A stretch of 9,851 bases of DNA from Propionibacteriaceae bacterium (GTDB lineage Bacteria > Actinomycetota > Actinomycetes > Propionibacteriales > Propionibacteriaceae), in the NCBI GenBank assembly GCA_003451975.1, contig DMIX01000420.1, positions 1 to 9,851 on the forward strand. Reading direction: 5' to 3'. The position numbers and the translations under genes are program-made. The notes under the pieces are model-generated. The model made no database searches. It was given only the letters and a program-made list of their open reading frames with translations, and was not told the origin of the DNA. Shown here one piece after another: positions 1-6,900 of this stretch (position 1 is the stretch's first letter; each line of letters opens with the position of its first letter).

Positions 1-1
1 G

Positions 2-1108
2 ATGATGAGCATGTTCGAGGCGTTCATGCCCGAGGATCTCGCCGCTCCGTTCCGGGATCGGCTACGCCAGTTGCAGGACGCCGCCCCGCCGATGCCGTCG
101 TCGAAGGCCGAGGCCGTGCTTCGCGCCGAGCTTGGCACCGATTGGCGCAAGAACTTCTCCGAGATCGACTTGCGCCCGGCCGCCGCGGCGTCCTTGGGTC
201 AGGTGCACCGCGGACGCCTCACCGACGGAACCGAGGTCGCCATCAAGGTGCAATACCCGGGTGCTGCGGCAGCAGTGGCCAGCGATCTGCGCCAGGTGCG
301 ACGGCTGACGACCGCCATCTCGCCGCTGACCGGTGGCCTCGATATCGTGGGAATCGCTCGCGAGATGGCGATTCGGATCTCCGAAGAGGTCGACTACAAC
401 CTGGAGGCCGCCGCCCAATCCCAGGTGGCCGAGGCCCTGGCGGGCCATCCCCGATTCGTCGTGCCGAAGGTCCGAATGTTCACCGAGCGGGTTCTGGTCA
501 GCGACTGGGTGGAGGGCCGCAAGCTGATCTCGGTGACCGACCGTCCGGCAGCCGAGCGCAATCGCGCGGCCTTGGATTACGTGACCTTCTTGTTCGCCGG
601 ACCGCGGCTGGCCGGCATCCTGCACGGCGACCCGCACCCGGGCAACTACCTGCTCACCGCGGATGGCAAGCTCGGCGTGGTCGATTTCGGTTTGGTCGCC
701 CGACTCCCCGAGGGACTTCCCGAGCCGATGGGTCGGCTGATTCGTAACGCGGTCAACGACGACGCCGAAGCCATGCTGTCCGGCCTTCGCGAGGAGGGCT
801 TCGTCACTGCAGACGTGCCGGCCGAAGAGTTGATGGAGTTTTTCGTGGCCTCCGTCGAGCCCGCGAAGGTCGAACAGTTCACTTTCAACAGGGAATGGTC
901 ACGTCAGCAGTTCAGTCGGGTGCATTCCAGCATGGGTCCCAATGAGGTCGCCACCAAGCTGAACATCCCGCCCCATTACATGATCATCTATCGTGCCTGG
1001 CTCGGCGCCGTCTCGGTGCTGTGCCAACTTGATGTCCAAGAGAACTTCGCCGCGATCCTGCGCGAATACCTTCCCGGCTTCGCCACCCAGGACGACGTTG
1101 CACTCTGA
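2..1108 (+). CDS. ABC1/UbiB-family atypical protein kinase, 5'-truncated by window edge
   Basis: Predicted atypical kinase of the ABC1/UbiB/ADCK family, proteins that bind nucleotide and are often tied to quinone or lipid metabolism; the substrate of the actinobacterial members is not settled. Visible marks, numbered from the first in-window Met: the alanine-rich nucleotide loop AAAS (61-64) followed by LGQVHRG, the conserved lysine in VAIKVQYPG (K82), the family-specific catalytic loop HGDPHPGN (208-215, D210 catalytic) and the metal-binding DFG (228-230). The C-terminus (CQLD then LPGFA) closely resembles what I recall of M. tuberculosis Rv3197. That protein is about 447 residues, so roughly 70-80 N-terminal residues, including the family KxGQ motif, should lie left of the window; MMSMFEA would follow that motif, so the Met at base 2 is probably internal. 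It ends with TGA at 1106-1108. In mycobacteria this gene neighbours whiB7 and uvrD2. Family assignment is firm; biological role is open. Confidence 0.93.
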   Translation: MMSMFEAFMPEDLAAPFRDRLRQLQDAAPPMPSSKAEAVLRAELGTDWRKNFSEIDLRPAAAASLGQVHRGRLTDGTEVAIKVQYPGAAAAVASDLRQVRRLTTAISPLTGGLDIVGIAREMAIRISEEVDYNLEAAAQSQVAEALAGHPRFVVPKVRMFTERVLVSDWVEGRKLISVTDRPAAERNRAALDYVTFLFAGPRLAGILHGDPHPGNYLLTADGKLGVVDFGLVARLPEGLPEPMGRLIRNAVNDDAEAMLSGLREEGFVTADVPAEELMEFFVASVEPAKVEQFTFNREWSRQQFSRVHSSMGPNEVATKLNIPPHYMIIYRAWLGAVSVLCQLDVQENFAAILREYLPGFATQDDVAL

Positions 1109-1112
1109 GCAC

Positions 1113-1202
1113 ACATCGATCAGGAGGATCGCCTCATCACGGTGATGGAGAGAACAACGTCCTCTGGGAGAATGCGTCCCGACATCGATCCGGTGAGATC
1201 GC
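1113..1202. repeat. Two imperfect copies of a small inverted repeat upstream of the lipoprotein gene
   Basis: The 116-bp spacer between the ABC1 stop and the lipoprotein start holds two related elements 69 bp apart. Copy 1 (1113-1132) is ACATCGATC, AGGAG, GATCGC; copy 2 (1182-1202) is ACATCGATC, CGGTGA, GATCGC. Within each, CGATC and GATCG form 5-bp inverted arms. Between the copies lie a further palindrome, CATCAC-G-GTGATG (1135-1147), and an imperfect hairpin (1149-1155 with 1159-1165, one mismatch). No T-run follows any of them, so they do not look like intrinsic terminators. A tandem operator or a structured leader for the lipoprotein gene is possible. Chance cannot be excluded: recC carries an unrelated 13-base match to copy 2 (CATCGATCCGGTG, near 4468). 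Confidence 0.35.
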
Positions 1203-1210
1203 GCTTTATC

Positions 1211-1216
1211 GAGGGG
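1211..1216 (+). promoter_or_regulatory. Ribosome binding site of the lipoprotein gene
   Basis: GAGGGG lies 8 bases before the ATG at 1225, a good Shine-Dalgarno match and spacing. It fixes the lipoprotein start and shows that this gene, unlike uvrD2 and recC, is expected to have a leadered mRNA. I found no convincing -10/-35 pair in the spacer: its only TA dinucleotide is at 1207-1208 and does not fit TAnnnT. Confidence 0.7.
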
Positions 1217-1224
1217 CACCATTT

Positions 1225-1842
1225 ATGCACTCCGTTGTTCACCGCTGGCCCGCCGTCATCGTGGCGGGGATGCTCAGTCTCGCGCTGAGCGGTTGTGGTT
1301 CGCTCCAGGCCCCGGTGCCGGTGGAGACCGCCGCAGCGGCCTGTGTTGGCTGGTCCAAACCGAAGAACGCCACCCGCGTCACGACAGCGGCCTATTCATT
1401 CCTGCTTCCCAAGTCATGGGTGAACAAGACCAATTCCGAGATGAACACCAGTGGCGCGCTGTCGCTGTATGCCGACAAGAGCACCATGAAGACCTCCTAT
1501 GTCGACAACATCTCTGTCACGAGCACGACGGTGGGCACCAACATGTCTGTGAAGGAATATGAGCTCGCACTCGTCAACGAGGTCAAGAACGGCGGGTTCA
1601 CGGTCGTCAAGTTCAGCGATCCGGTGGTGCATACCCCCATCAGCCTCGGTGGTATCAAGGCCGCTTACATCACGGCGAAAGCCAAGATCAAACAGCCCAA
1701 GGTCACCCTGGTCCTCACGGTGCTGGGTGTGACCGATCGGCAGAACCGCTATGCCATCGGCATCGGCTCGCTCGCGGGCCGCCCTTCGACCAAGGCCGCC
1801 TTCCTCAAAGATCTGCGATGCAGTTGGACGTGGGCCGATTAG
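1225..1842 (+). CDS. Predicted secreted lipoprotein, function unknown
   Basis: A 205-residue predicted lipoprotein. The N-terminus has a basic stretch (H6, R7), a hydrophobic core (about residues 8-20) and a lipobox LSGC with the acylated cysteine at C24, so it should be exported and anchored on the outer face of the cytoplasmic membrane. The mature part is about 181 residues, with two further cysteines, C40 and C199, near the two ends of the fold; they could form a disulfide. The body (AYSFLLPKSWV, then alternating beta-like segments and a helix around KEYELALVNEV) recalls the Mog1/PsbP-like fold of mycobacterial LpqN/LpqT-type lipoproteins, but that is a guess from pattern only. GC is lower than in the neighbours: 1441-1560 counts to about 53%, against about 62% and 67% in sample lines of recC and recB. 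It starts at ATG 1225 with a good ribosome site, and its TAG stop overlaps the uvrD2 stop. I do not recognise a specific function. Confidence 0.85.
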   Translation: MHSVVHRWPAVIVAGMLSLALSGCGSLQAPVPVETAAAACVGWSKPKNATRVTTAAYSFLLPKSWVNKTNSEMNTSGALSLYADKSTMKTSYVDNISVTSTTVGTNMSVKEYELALVNEVKNGGFTVVKFSDPVVHTPISLGGIKAAYITAKAKIKQPKVTLVLTVLGVTDRQNRYAIGIGSLAGRPSTKAAFLKDLRCSWTWAD

Positions 1843-3896
1843 TCGACCGCAACGTTCAGAATCTCCAGCACTGCGTCGCCGAACTGGTCGAACTTGGCTC
1901 GCCCGACCCCCGGCACAGCCATCAGGGCGGCTGCATCGCGCGGATGCCGCTCGGCGATGGCCAGCACTGTGGCGTCGGTGAAGACGCAGTAGGACGGCAG
2001 TCCGCGCTGCTGGGCCTCGCGAGCGCGCCACGCAAGCAGTGTGGAGTGCACTCCTTCGTCAAAGCTGGCCGGGCAGTCCTGATGTCGGCCCAGCTTGCGT
2101 TCAGCTCCGGTGTTCAGTGATCGGCCACACGCCCGACAGGTCTGGCTCAATGCCGATACCCGCTGAGCCCGGTGGCGTCGCGCGAGCGGCACCACACTCG
2201 CGGGGCCGGTAAGACCTTCCAGGAACCGTGACGGTTGCCGATTGCCTGGTCCGGAGTGCCTCGACCTGGACCACGACATCATCAAATCCCGCTCGGCACG
2301 AGTGATGCCCACGTAGAACAGCCGCGCTTCCTCGGCCAGTTCGGCCGCAGTGGTGGCCAATGACAGCGGTACGGTGCCGTCGGCCAGGCCCACCAGGGCG
2401 ACACCCGACCACTCCAAACCCTTGGCGGCGTGCAGCGTCGAGAGGGTCACACCGTCCGGAGTGAGTGGATGTTCAGCCGCGGCACGCCGCTCCAGTTCAG
2501 CGACGAAGGTGGTCAGCTCCGCAGCGGGTTGGGCGTCAGCAAGATCTTCAGCCAGTGCCAACACAGCCGACCAGGACTCCCACCGTTCGCGCACCCGACC
2601 CTGACCGGACGGGGCGGTCGGGCTCCATCCCAGCTCGATGAGCACCTGTCGGCAACCTGGCACGGCTTGCTGCGTCGGCGTATCGACCGCCCGGCGGTGC
2701 AGGGCGGTGATGGCTTGGCGAACCTCACCGCGCTGGTAGAAGCCCTCCGCCCCGCGCACCGTGAAAGGGATTTGCACCTCGGCCAACGCCGCCTCGAACA
2801 GCGGCGACTGGGCATGAATGCGGTACAGCACGGCCAGATCGCGCCAGCGGGTACCGGCCTCGTGCCGCTCGATCAGCCACCGCGCCACACCCGCCGCTTC
2901 GGCAGCGTCGTTCTCCCAGGCCACGATCTGTGGAGCGGGACCGGACGCCGCAACCGCCTCCAGTTGTACCGCACCGATGCGTAGCCGGGTCGCGGCCCGG
3001 TTGGCGACCGCCACCACTTCGGGAGTGGAGCGATAGTCACGCACCAGGCGAATCACTTCTGCACCACGCTGACGGGCAGGGAACCCCAGCAGGAACTCCG
3101 GACTCGCTCCGGCGAAGGAGTGGATGGTCTGGGCCGGATCACCGACGACACAGTGCTGGGTACCGGAGCCCCACCACAGATCAAGCAGTGTCTGTTGCAG
3201 CGGAGACACATCCTGATACTCATCGACCAGCAGATGCTGGTAGGTCGCGCACACTTCTTCAGCAATATCACTGTGCTCGCTGAGCAGTGCCACAGTGCAC
3301 AACAGGATGTCGTCGAAGTCGATCAGACCCCGTTCGGACTTCACCCTTTCGTAGCCGCCGAGCACCTGCCCGACCTGGGCGGCGCTGAAGCCGGCGACCT
3401 CCCGGCCCAGAGATTCGGCGAGTTGCGCGTAGTCGGCGGGCGCCACATTCGTCACCTTCGCCCAGGAGACCTCGGTCAGCAGATCGCGGAGCTGACCGCT
3501 CTCGGGGGCCAGCCGTACCTTGCGCGCGGCCGCGGCGAGCATGATGGCGCGTTCATCGCTGACGGGAGGCAGCTCACTGCCGTAGGCCCGCGGCCAGAAA
3601 TACTGGGCCTGGCGCAGCGCCGCGGAATGGAAGGTGCGCGCCTGAACCGTCGTCAGCCCCAGGTCATGGAGCCGGGAGCGCAACTCGCCGGCCGCGCGCG
3701 TGGTGAACGTCAACGCCAGCACCGAGTTCGCCGAATACACCCCACTGGCCACCCCGTAGGCGATCCGGTGAGTCAGCGCTCGGGTCTTGCCGGTGCCGGC
3801 ACCGGCGATAACGGCCACCGGTACTCCAAAGGTCGTCGCCACGCGACGCTGGTCGGCGTCCAGACCTTCCAGGAGTCTCTCGGCACTGCTGTCCAC
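1839..3896 (-). CDS. uvrD2: ATP-dependent DNA helicase UvrD2 (SF1A, zinc motif plus HRDC)
   Basis: Superfamily I 3'-5' DNA helicase, 685 residues from a GTG start at 3896 (mycobacterial UvrD2 is about 700). Order of motifs: Q-motif region LDADQRR (13-18), Walker A AGAGTGKT (31-38, K37), Walker B DEYQD (225-229), GDPAQTIHSF, motif V LHAAKGLEW (H489), motif VI YVGITRA (528-534, R533). A zinc-type module follows, CRAC at 587-590 and HQDC at 605-608, then an HRDC domain to the end (about 620-685). This architecture is the hallmark of actinobacterial UvrD2. In mycobacteria the tetracysteine module, not HRDC, is reported to be needed for unwinding; here the third ligand appears to be His605. Why GTG 3896: it places the Q motif at the family distance from the N-terminus, AAGG lies 8 bases upstream, and a promoter motif ends 7 bases before it. 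Longer in-frame starts at 3926 and 4085 would lie inside the promoter or in recC. The gene is divergent from recC and convergent with the lipoprotein gene. Confidence 0.95.
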   Translation of the reverse strand: MDSSAERLLEGLDADQRRVATTFGVPVAVIAGAGTGKTRALTHRIAYGVASGVYSANSVLALTFTTRAAGELRSRLHDLGLTTVQARTFHSAALRQAQYFWPRAYGSELPPVSDERAIMLAAAARKVRLAPESGQLRDLLTEVSWAKVTNVAPADYAQLAESLGREVAGFSAAQVGQVLGGYERVKSERGLIDFDDILLCTVALLSEHSDIAEEVCATYQHLLVDEYQDVSPLQQTLLDLWWGSGTQHCVVGDPAQTIHSFAGASPEFLLGFPARQRGAEVIRLVRDYRSTPEVVAVANRAATRLRIGAVQLEAVAASGPAPQIVAWENDAAEAAGVARWLIERHEAGTRWRDLAVLYRIHAQSPLFEAALAEVQIPFTVRGAEGFYQRGEVRQAITALHRRAVDTPTQQAVPGCRQVLIELGWSPTAPSGQGRVRERWESWSAVLALAEDLADAQPAAELTTFVAELERRAAAEHPLTPDGVTLSTLHAAKGLEWSGVALVGLADGTVPLSLATTAAELAEEARLFYVGITRAERDLMMSWSRSRHSGPGNRQPSRFLEGLTGPASVVPLARRHRAQRVSALSQTCRACGRSLNTGAERKLGRHQDCPASFDEGVHSTLLAWRAREAQQRGLPSYCVFTDATVLAIAERHPRDAAALMAVPGVGRAKFDQFGDAVLEILNVAVD

Positions 3897-3903
3897 GGCC
3901 CTC

Positions 3904-3926
3904 ACCTTAGGCAACCACACCGACAT
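3904..3926 (-). promoter_or_regulatory. PafBC/RecA-NDp-type DNA-damage promoter of uvrD2
   Basis: Read on the minus strand: ATGTCGGTG (3926-3918), 8 bp, TAAGGT (3909-3904). This matches the mycobacterial RecA-independent damage motif (tTGTCRGTG, N8, TAnnnT) at every strongly conserved position, with exact spacing; only the weakly conserved first base differs. In mycobacteria this class is used by the main vegetative sigma factor with the activator PafBC. Seven bases (GAGGGCC) separate the -10 from the GTG at 3896, so transcription should start at or within a base or two of that G, giving a leaderless mRNA. That PafBC exists in this organism is assumed. Confidence 0.78.
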
Positions 3927-3930
3927 CGCG

Positions 3931-3953
3931 GTGTCGGCGCCATCCTTTAGGCT
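3931..3953 (+). promoter_or_regulatory. PafBC/RecA-NDp-type DNA-damage promoter of recCB
   Basis: Read on the plus strand: GTGTCGGCG (3931-3939), 8 bp, TAGGCT (3948-3953). It matches the core TGTCRGTG at 7 of 8 positions (T to C at the eighth), with exact 8-bp spacing and a TAnnnT box. The ATG of recC is 9 bp past the -10, and there is no Shine-Dalgarno sequence in the gap, so the predicted start site (about 3960-3961) would give a leader of 2-3 bases or none. The copy lies back to back with the uvrD2 promoter, 4 bp away (CGCG, 3927-3930); their upstream boxes form the inverted repeat CCGACA-N6-TGTCGG (3920-3937). Confidence 0.7.
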
Positions 3954-3962
3954 GACTCCGAC

Positions 3963-6900
3963 ATGGAAATCCACGATGCGGCGACCGCTTCCGAGGTGGC
4001 TGCACGCCTGAGCCGGAGGTGGGCCGGCACCCGTGCCGATCCGTTCGGATTCGATCTCGCGGTCGTGCCCGGCCCCGGCTGGCAACGCTGGCTTTCCCAG
4101 CAGTTGGCCACTGGCCCCGACGGTATCTGTGCCGGCATCGAGTTCACCTCGTTGGGATCGCTACGAGCCCGACTCCTCGGTCGGGACGATCCGTGGCGGC
4201 CGCAACGCCTGGCCTGGCTGATTCAGCAGCTGATCGCCGAACACGCCTCCGACCCACAGTGGACGGTCCTGGTCTCCCATCTCAACGCCAGCCACGAGAG
4301 CTTTTCGGTGACCGCCCGTATCGCCACCCAGTTCCAGGGCTATGCCGATCTCGCACCGGAGATGCTCCAGCGATGGGCCGACGGTGAAGCCATCGGGCCG
4401 GCTGGGGAGGCGTTGACCGACCACCGCTGGCAGCCGATGCTGTGGCGCTCACTGGTGGAACGAACCGGCATCGATCCGGTGCGACGCCACCGGCAAGCCC
4501 TGGAGGATCTCCGGCTGGGGCCTCACCCCGAGATCCCCCACCGTGTGGCCGTGGTCGCCCCGGCTCGGCTGGACGCCGGAATGCTGGAGTTCTTCGAGGC
4601 GCTCGGCACCCATCACTCGGTGGATCTATTGATGCTCTCGACAGCGCCGTCGCGACGGCCCGAGGTCGGCGCCCGCCGCCGCCGTGCCGATGTGATCCGT
4701 CCCCCGTGCCATCCCCTGAACCAGGCGCTGGGAGCGCTCGGCGATGAGAATGCCGCACTCCTACCCGCGCAGCAACCCGTCCTTGTCCAGCGCCCGGACA
4801 ATCTGCTGGGCTGGCTGGCAACCGATCTACTCCTGGACCGTCGGCCAACCCCTCGGCGCTTGACGCCCACAGATCGTTCCGTGCAGCTACACCTCTCTCA
4901 CAGCCCGTCCCGCCAGGTCGAGGTGCTGCGAGAAGTGCTGGCCGAGTTGTATCTGCAGGATCGGTCCTTGGAGCCGCGCCATATCGCGGTGATCACTCCC
5001 GATCCGGAAGGATTCGGGCCACTGCTGGATGCCGCGTTCAGTGCTTCGGCACCGAACCATGCGCATCCGGCGTCCGGCTTCCGACTGCAGTTGGCCGATC
5101 GGAGCCAGACCTCGGTCAATCCGCTGATCGGGTTGCTCACCCAACTTCTCAGGCTGCCCGATTCTCGTGCCGAGGCATCGGTGGTGCTGCAGCTGTGCGC
5201 CGAACCCGCCATCGCCCGTCGGTTCGGATTCACCGCCGAAGCGCACCAGCGTCTCAGCGACCTGGTCTCGGCGTCCGGCATCCGCTGGGGACTGGGCCCC
5301 ACCCAACGCGCAGAGTTCGGCCTCGGAGCGCTGCCTCAGAACACCTGGCAGGCCGGGCTGCAGCGCCTGCTGCTGGGCGTCGCGCTGTCCGAGCAGCACC
5401 TGGTGACCGTCGGTACCGTGCTCCCCTTGGACGACGTGGATTCCAGCGATGTCGACCTCATCGGCGCCATCACCGAGTTCATTGGACGACTCAGCCGCTG
5501 GCTGCAGCAACTCGAGCAACCAGTCCCCCTCACCGAATGGGTGCAGCGCTGCCGTGACGTACTCGCCGATCTGATCGAGCTTCCCGCAGCCTCGGAGTGG
5601 CTGATCGCCGACCTGCTGGCGGGTCTGGGACAGCTCGCCGAAGACGGCCACAGCGGCGACAACGCCACCGCGATCTCGCGCCGCAGCGCAGTGGCGGCCA
5701 TCGAGCGCCACTTCCAGCAGGCTCCGGCCCGTGCGGCTTTCGGCAACGGCACGACGGTCGTGTCCGGCATGACCTCATTGGATCGCGTCCCCCACCGCGT
5801 CGTGGTCCTGCTGGGCTGGGACGCCGAACGTTACCCGCGGCCCGACCAGCACCACGGCGATGACCTGCTCCGGTTGGATCCTCCGATCGGTGCACCGTCG
5901 ACGGCCATGGCCGACCGCCAGGCACTCCTCAACGCCATCCAGGCCGCCGAGCAGACGTTGGTGATCATCGCCCAAGGTCGCAGCGAGGCGACCAACGCCG
6001 ACACACCACCAGCCACGCCAGTGGCCGAAGTCCTGGATGCCCTCAATGCCACGGCACAGACGGCTACCGGCGAACCCGTGACTGACGTCATCGGTCGGCA
6101 GCATCCCTTGCAGCCCTTCGCACCAGACTATTTCCGGCCCGATTCGAACCTGACCAGCGTCGATCCGCTGGCCTACCGCGCCGCCGTGGCCTGGGAAGCA
6201 GCTGCAGCGAACCCGGCCGACGAACGCAACAGATATCGGCTCGACCGGCTGCCGCCCCCCGACCTCTCCGAGGGCGTCTCCCTGCAACAGCTCATCGATT
6301 TCTATCGTCATCCGGCCCGCACCCTGTTCAAGGTTCGAGCCGGCCTCAGCCTGGCCGAGGAGAAGCTGCCCGACGATCAGATCCCGATCGAACCCGACGC
6401 GCTGGAGCGCTGGCAGATCGGAAACCGCCTCCTCGACCAACTCCGTGCCGGGGCTGATCCGGCAGCGGCGGAACGAGCCGAATGGCTGCGTGGCCACGTG
6501 CCCCCGCTCCAGCTGGGACACAAGGTGATGAGCACCGCCATGACCGATGCTCTGCGTACCGCTGCGGACGCCCCGGCGGCAGACGCCGGACAACACCACG
6601 ATGTCGCCGTGGCGATTCCCGGCCCCAACGGGACACCGATCACGGTGAGCGGGCGGGTGGTCAGCCACGGTCGCACCCTCTGGCAGGTCGAGTTCTCCAG
6701 CCTGCAACCCCGGCAGAAGCTCTCGGCCTGGATGTCGCTGCTGGTCTTGACCGTGGCAGAACCGGAGGCGTGGGAAGCCATGGTGGTCGGCCGGGGTCGG
6801 CGCACCCGACTGGTGGCTCCCCCGGCAGCCGTGGCCAGAGATCTACTGGCCCGTTATCTGCAGCTGTACACCCTGGGACTGAGTCGACCGCTGCCGGCGA

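Noticed and set aside
870..880. TCGAACAGTTC, a possible LexA/SOS half-site
   Set aside because: Only one half (TCGAAC) is present, the expected GTTCGA at 4-bp spacing is missing, and it lies inside the ABC1 coding region.
1135..1180. Hairpins in the ABC1-lipoprotein spacer as intrinsic terminators of the ABC1 gene
   Set aside because: Stems are short (4-7 bp, some with mismatches) and no T-run follows.
1145..1288. Small plus-strand frame (47 codons) starting in the spacer and running into the lipoprotein gene
   Set aside because: The nearest GGAGG is about 17 bases upstream, too far, and the peptide shows no recognisable feature. A regulatory upstream frame is possible but not supported.
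3897..3943. AAAGGA (minus strand, 3948-3943) as Shine-Dalgarno for uvrD2
   Set aside because: It is 16 bases from ATG 3926 and 46 from GTG 3896, too far for either start, and it lies upstream of the predicted transcription start.
3120..3950. 276-codon open frame on the plus strand antisense to uvrD2
   Set aside because: It lies opposite conserved UvrD2 motifs and reads as a mirror of them, with no start signal or recognisable domain.
5775..6707. 310-codon open frame on the minus strand within recC (also 4887-5711 on the minus strand)
   Set aside because: Recurrent effect of high third-position GC opposite a strongly recognised RecC; the translation is low-complexity and resembles no family.
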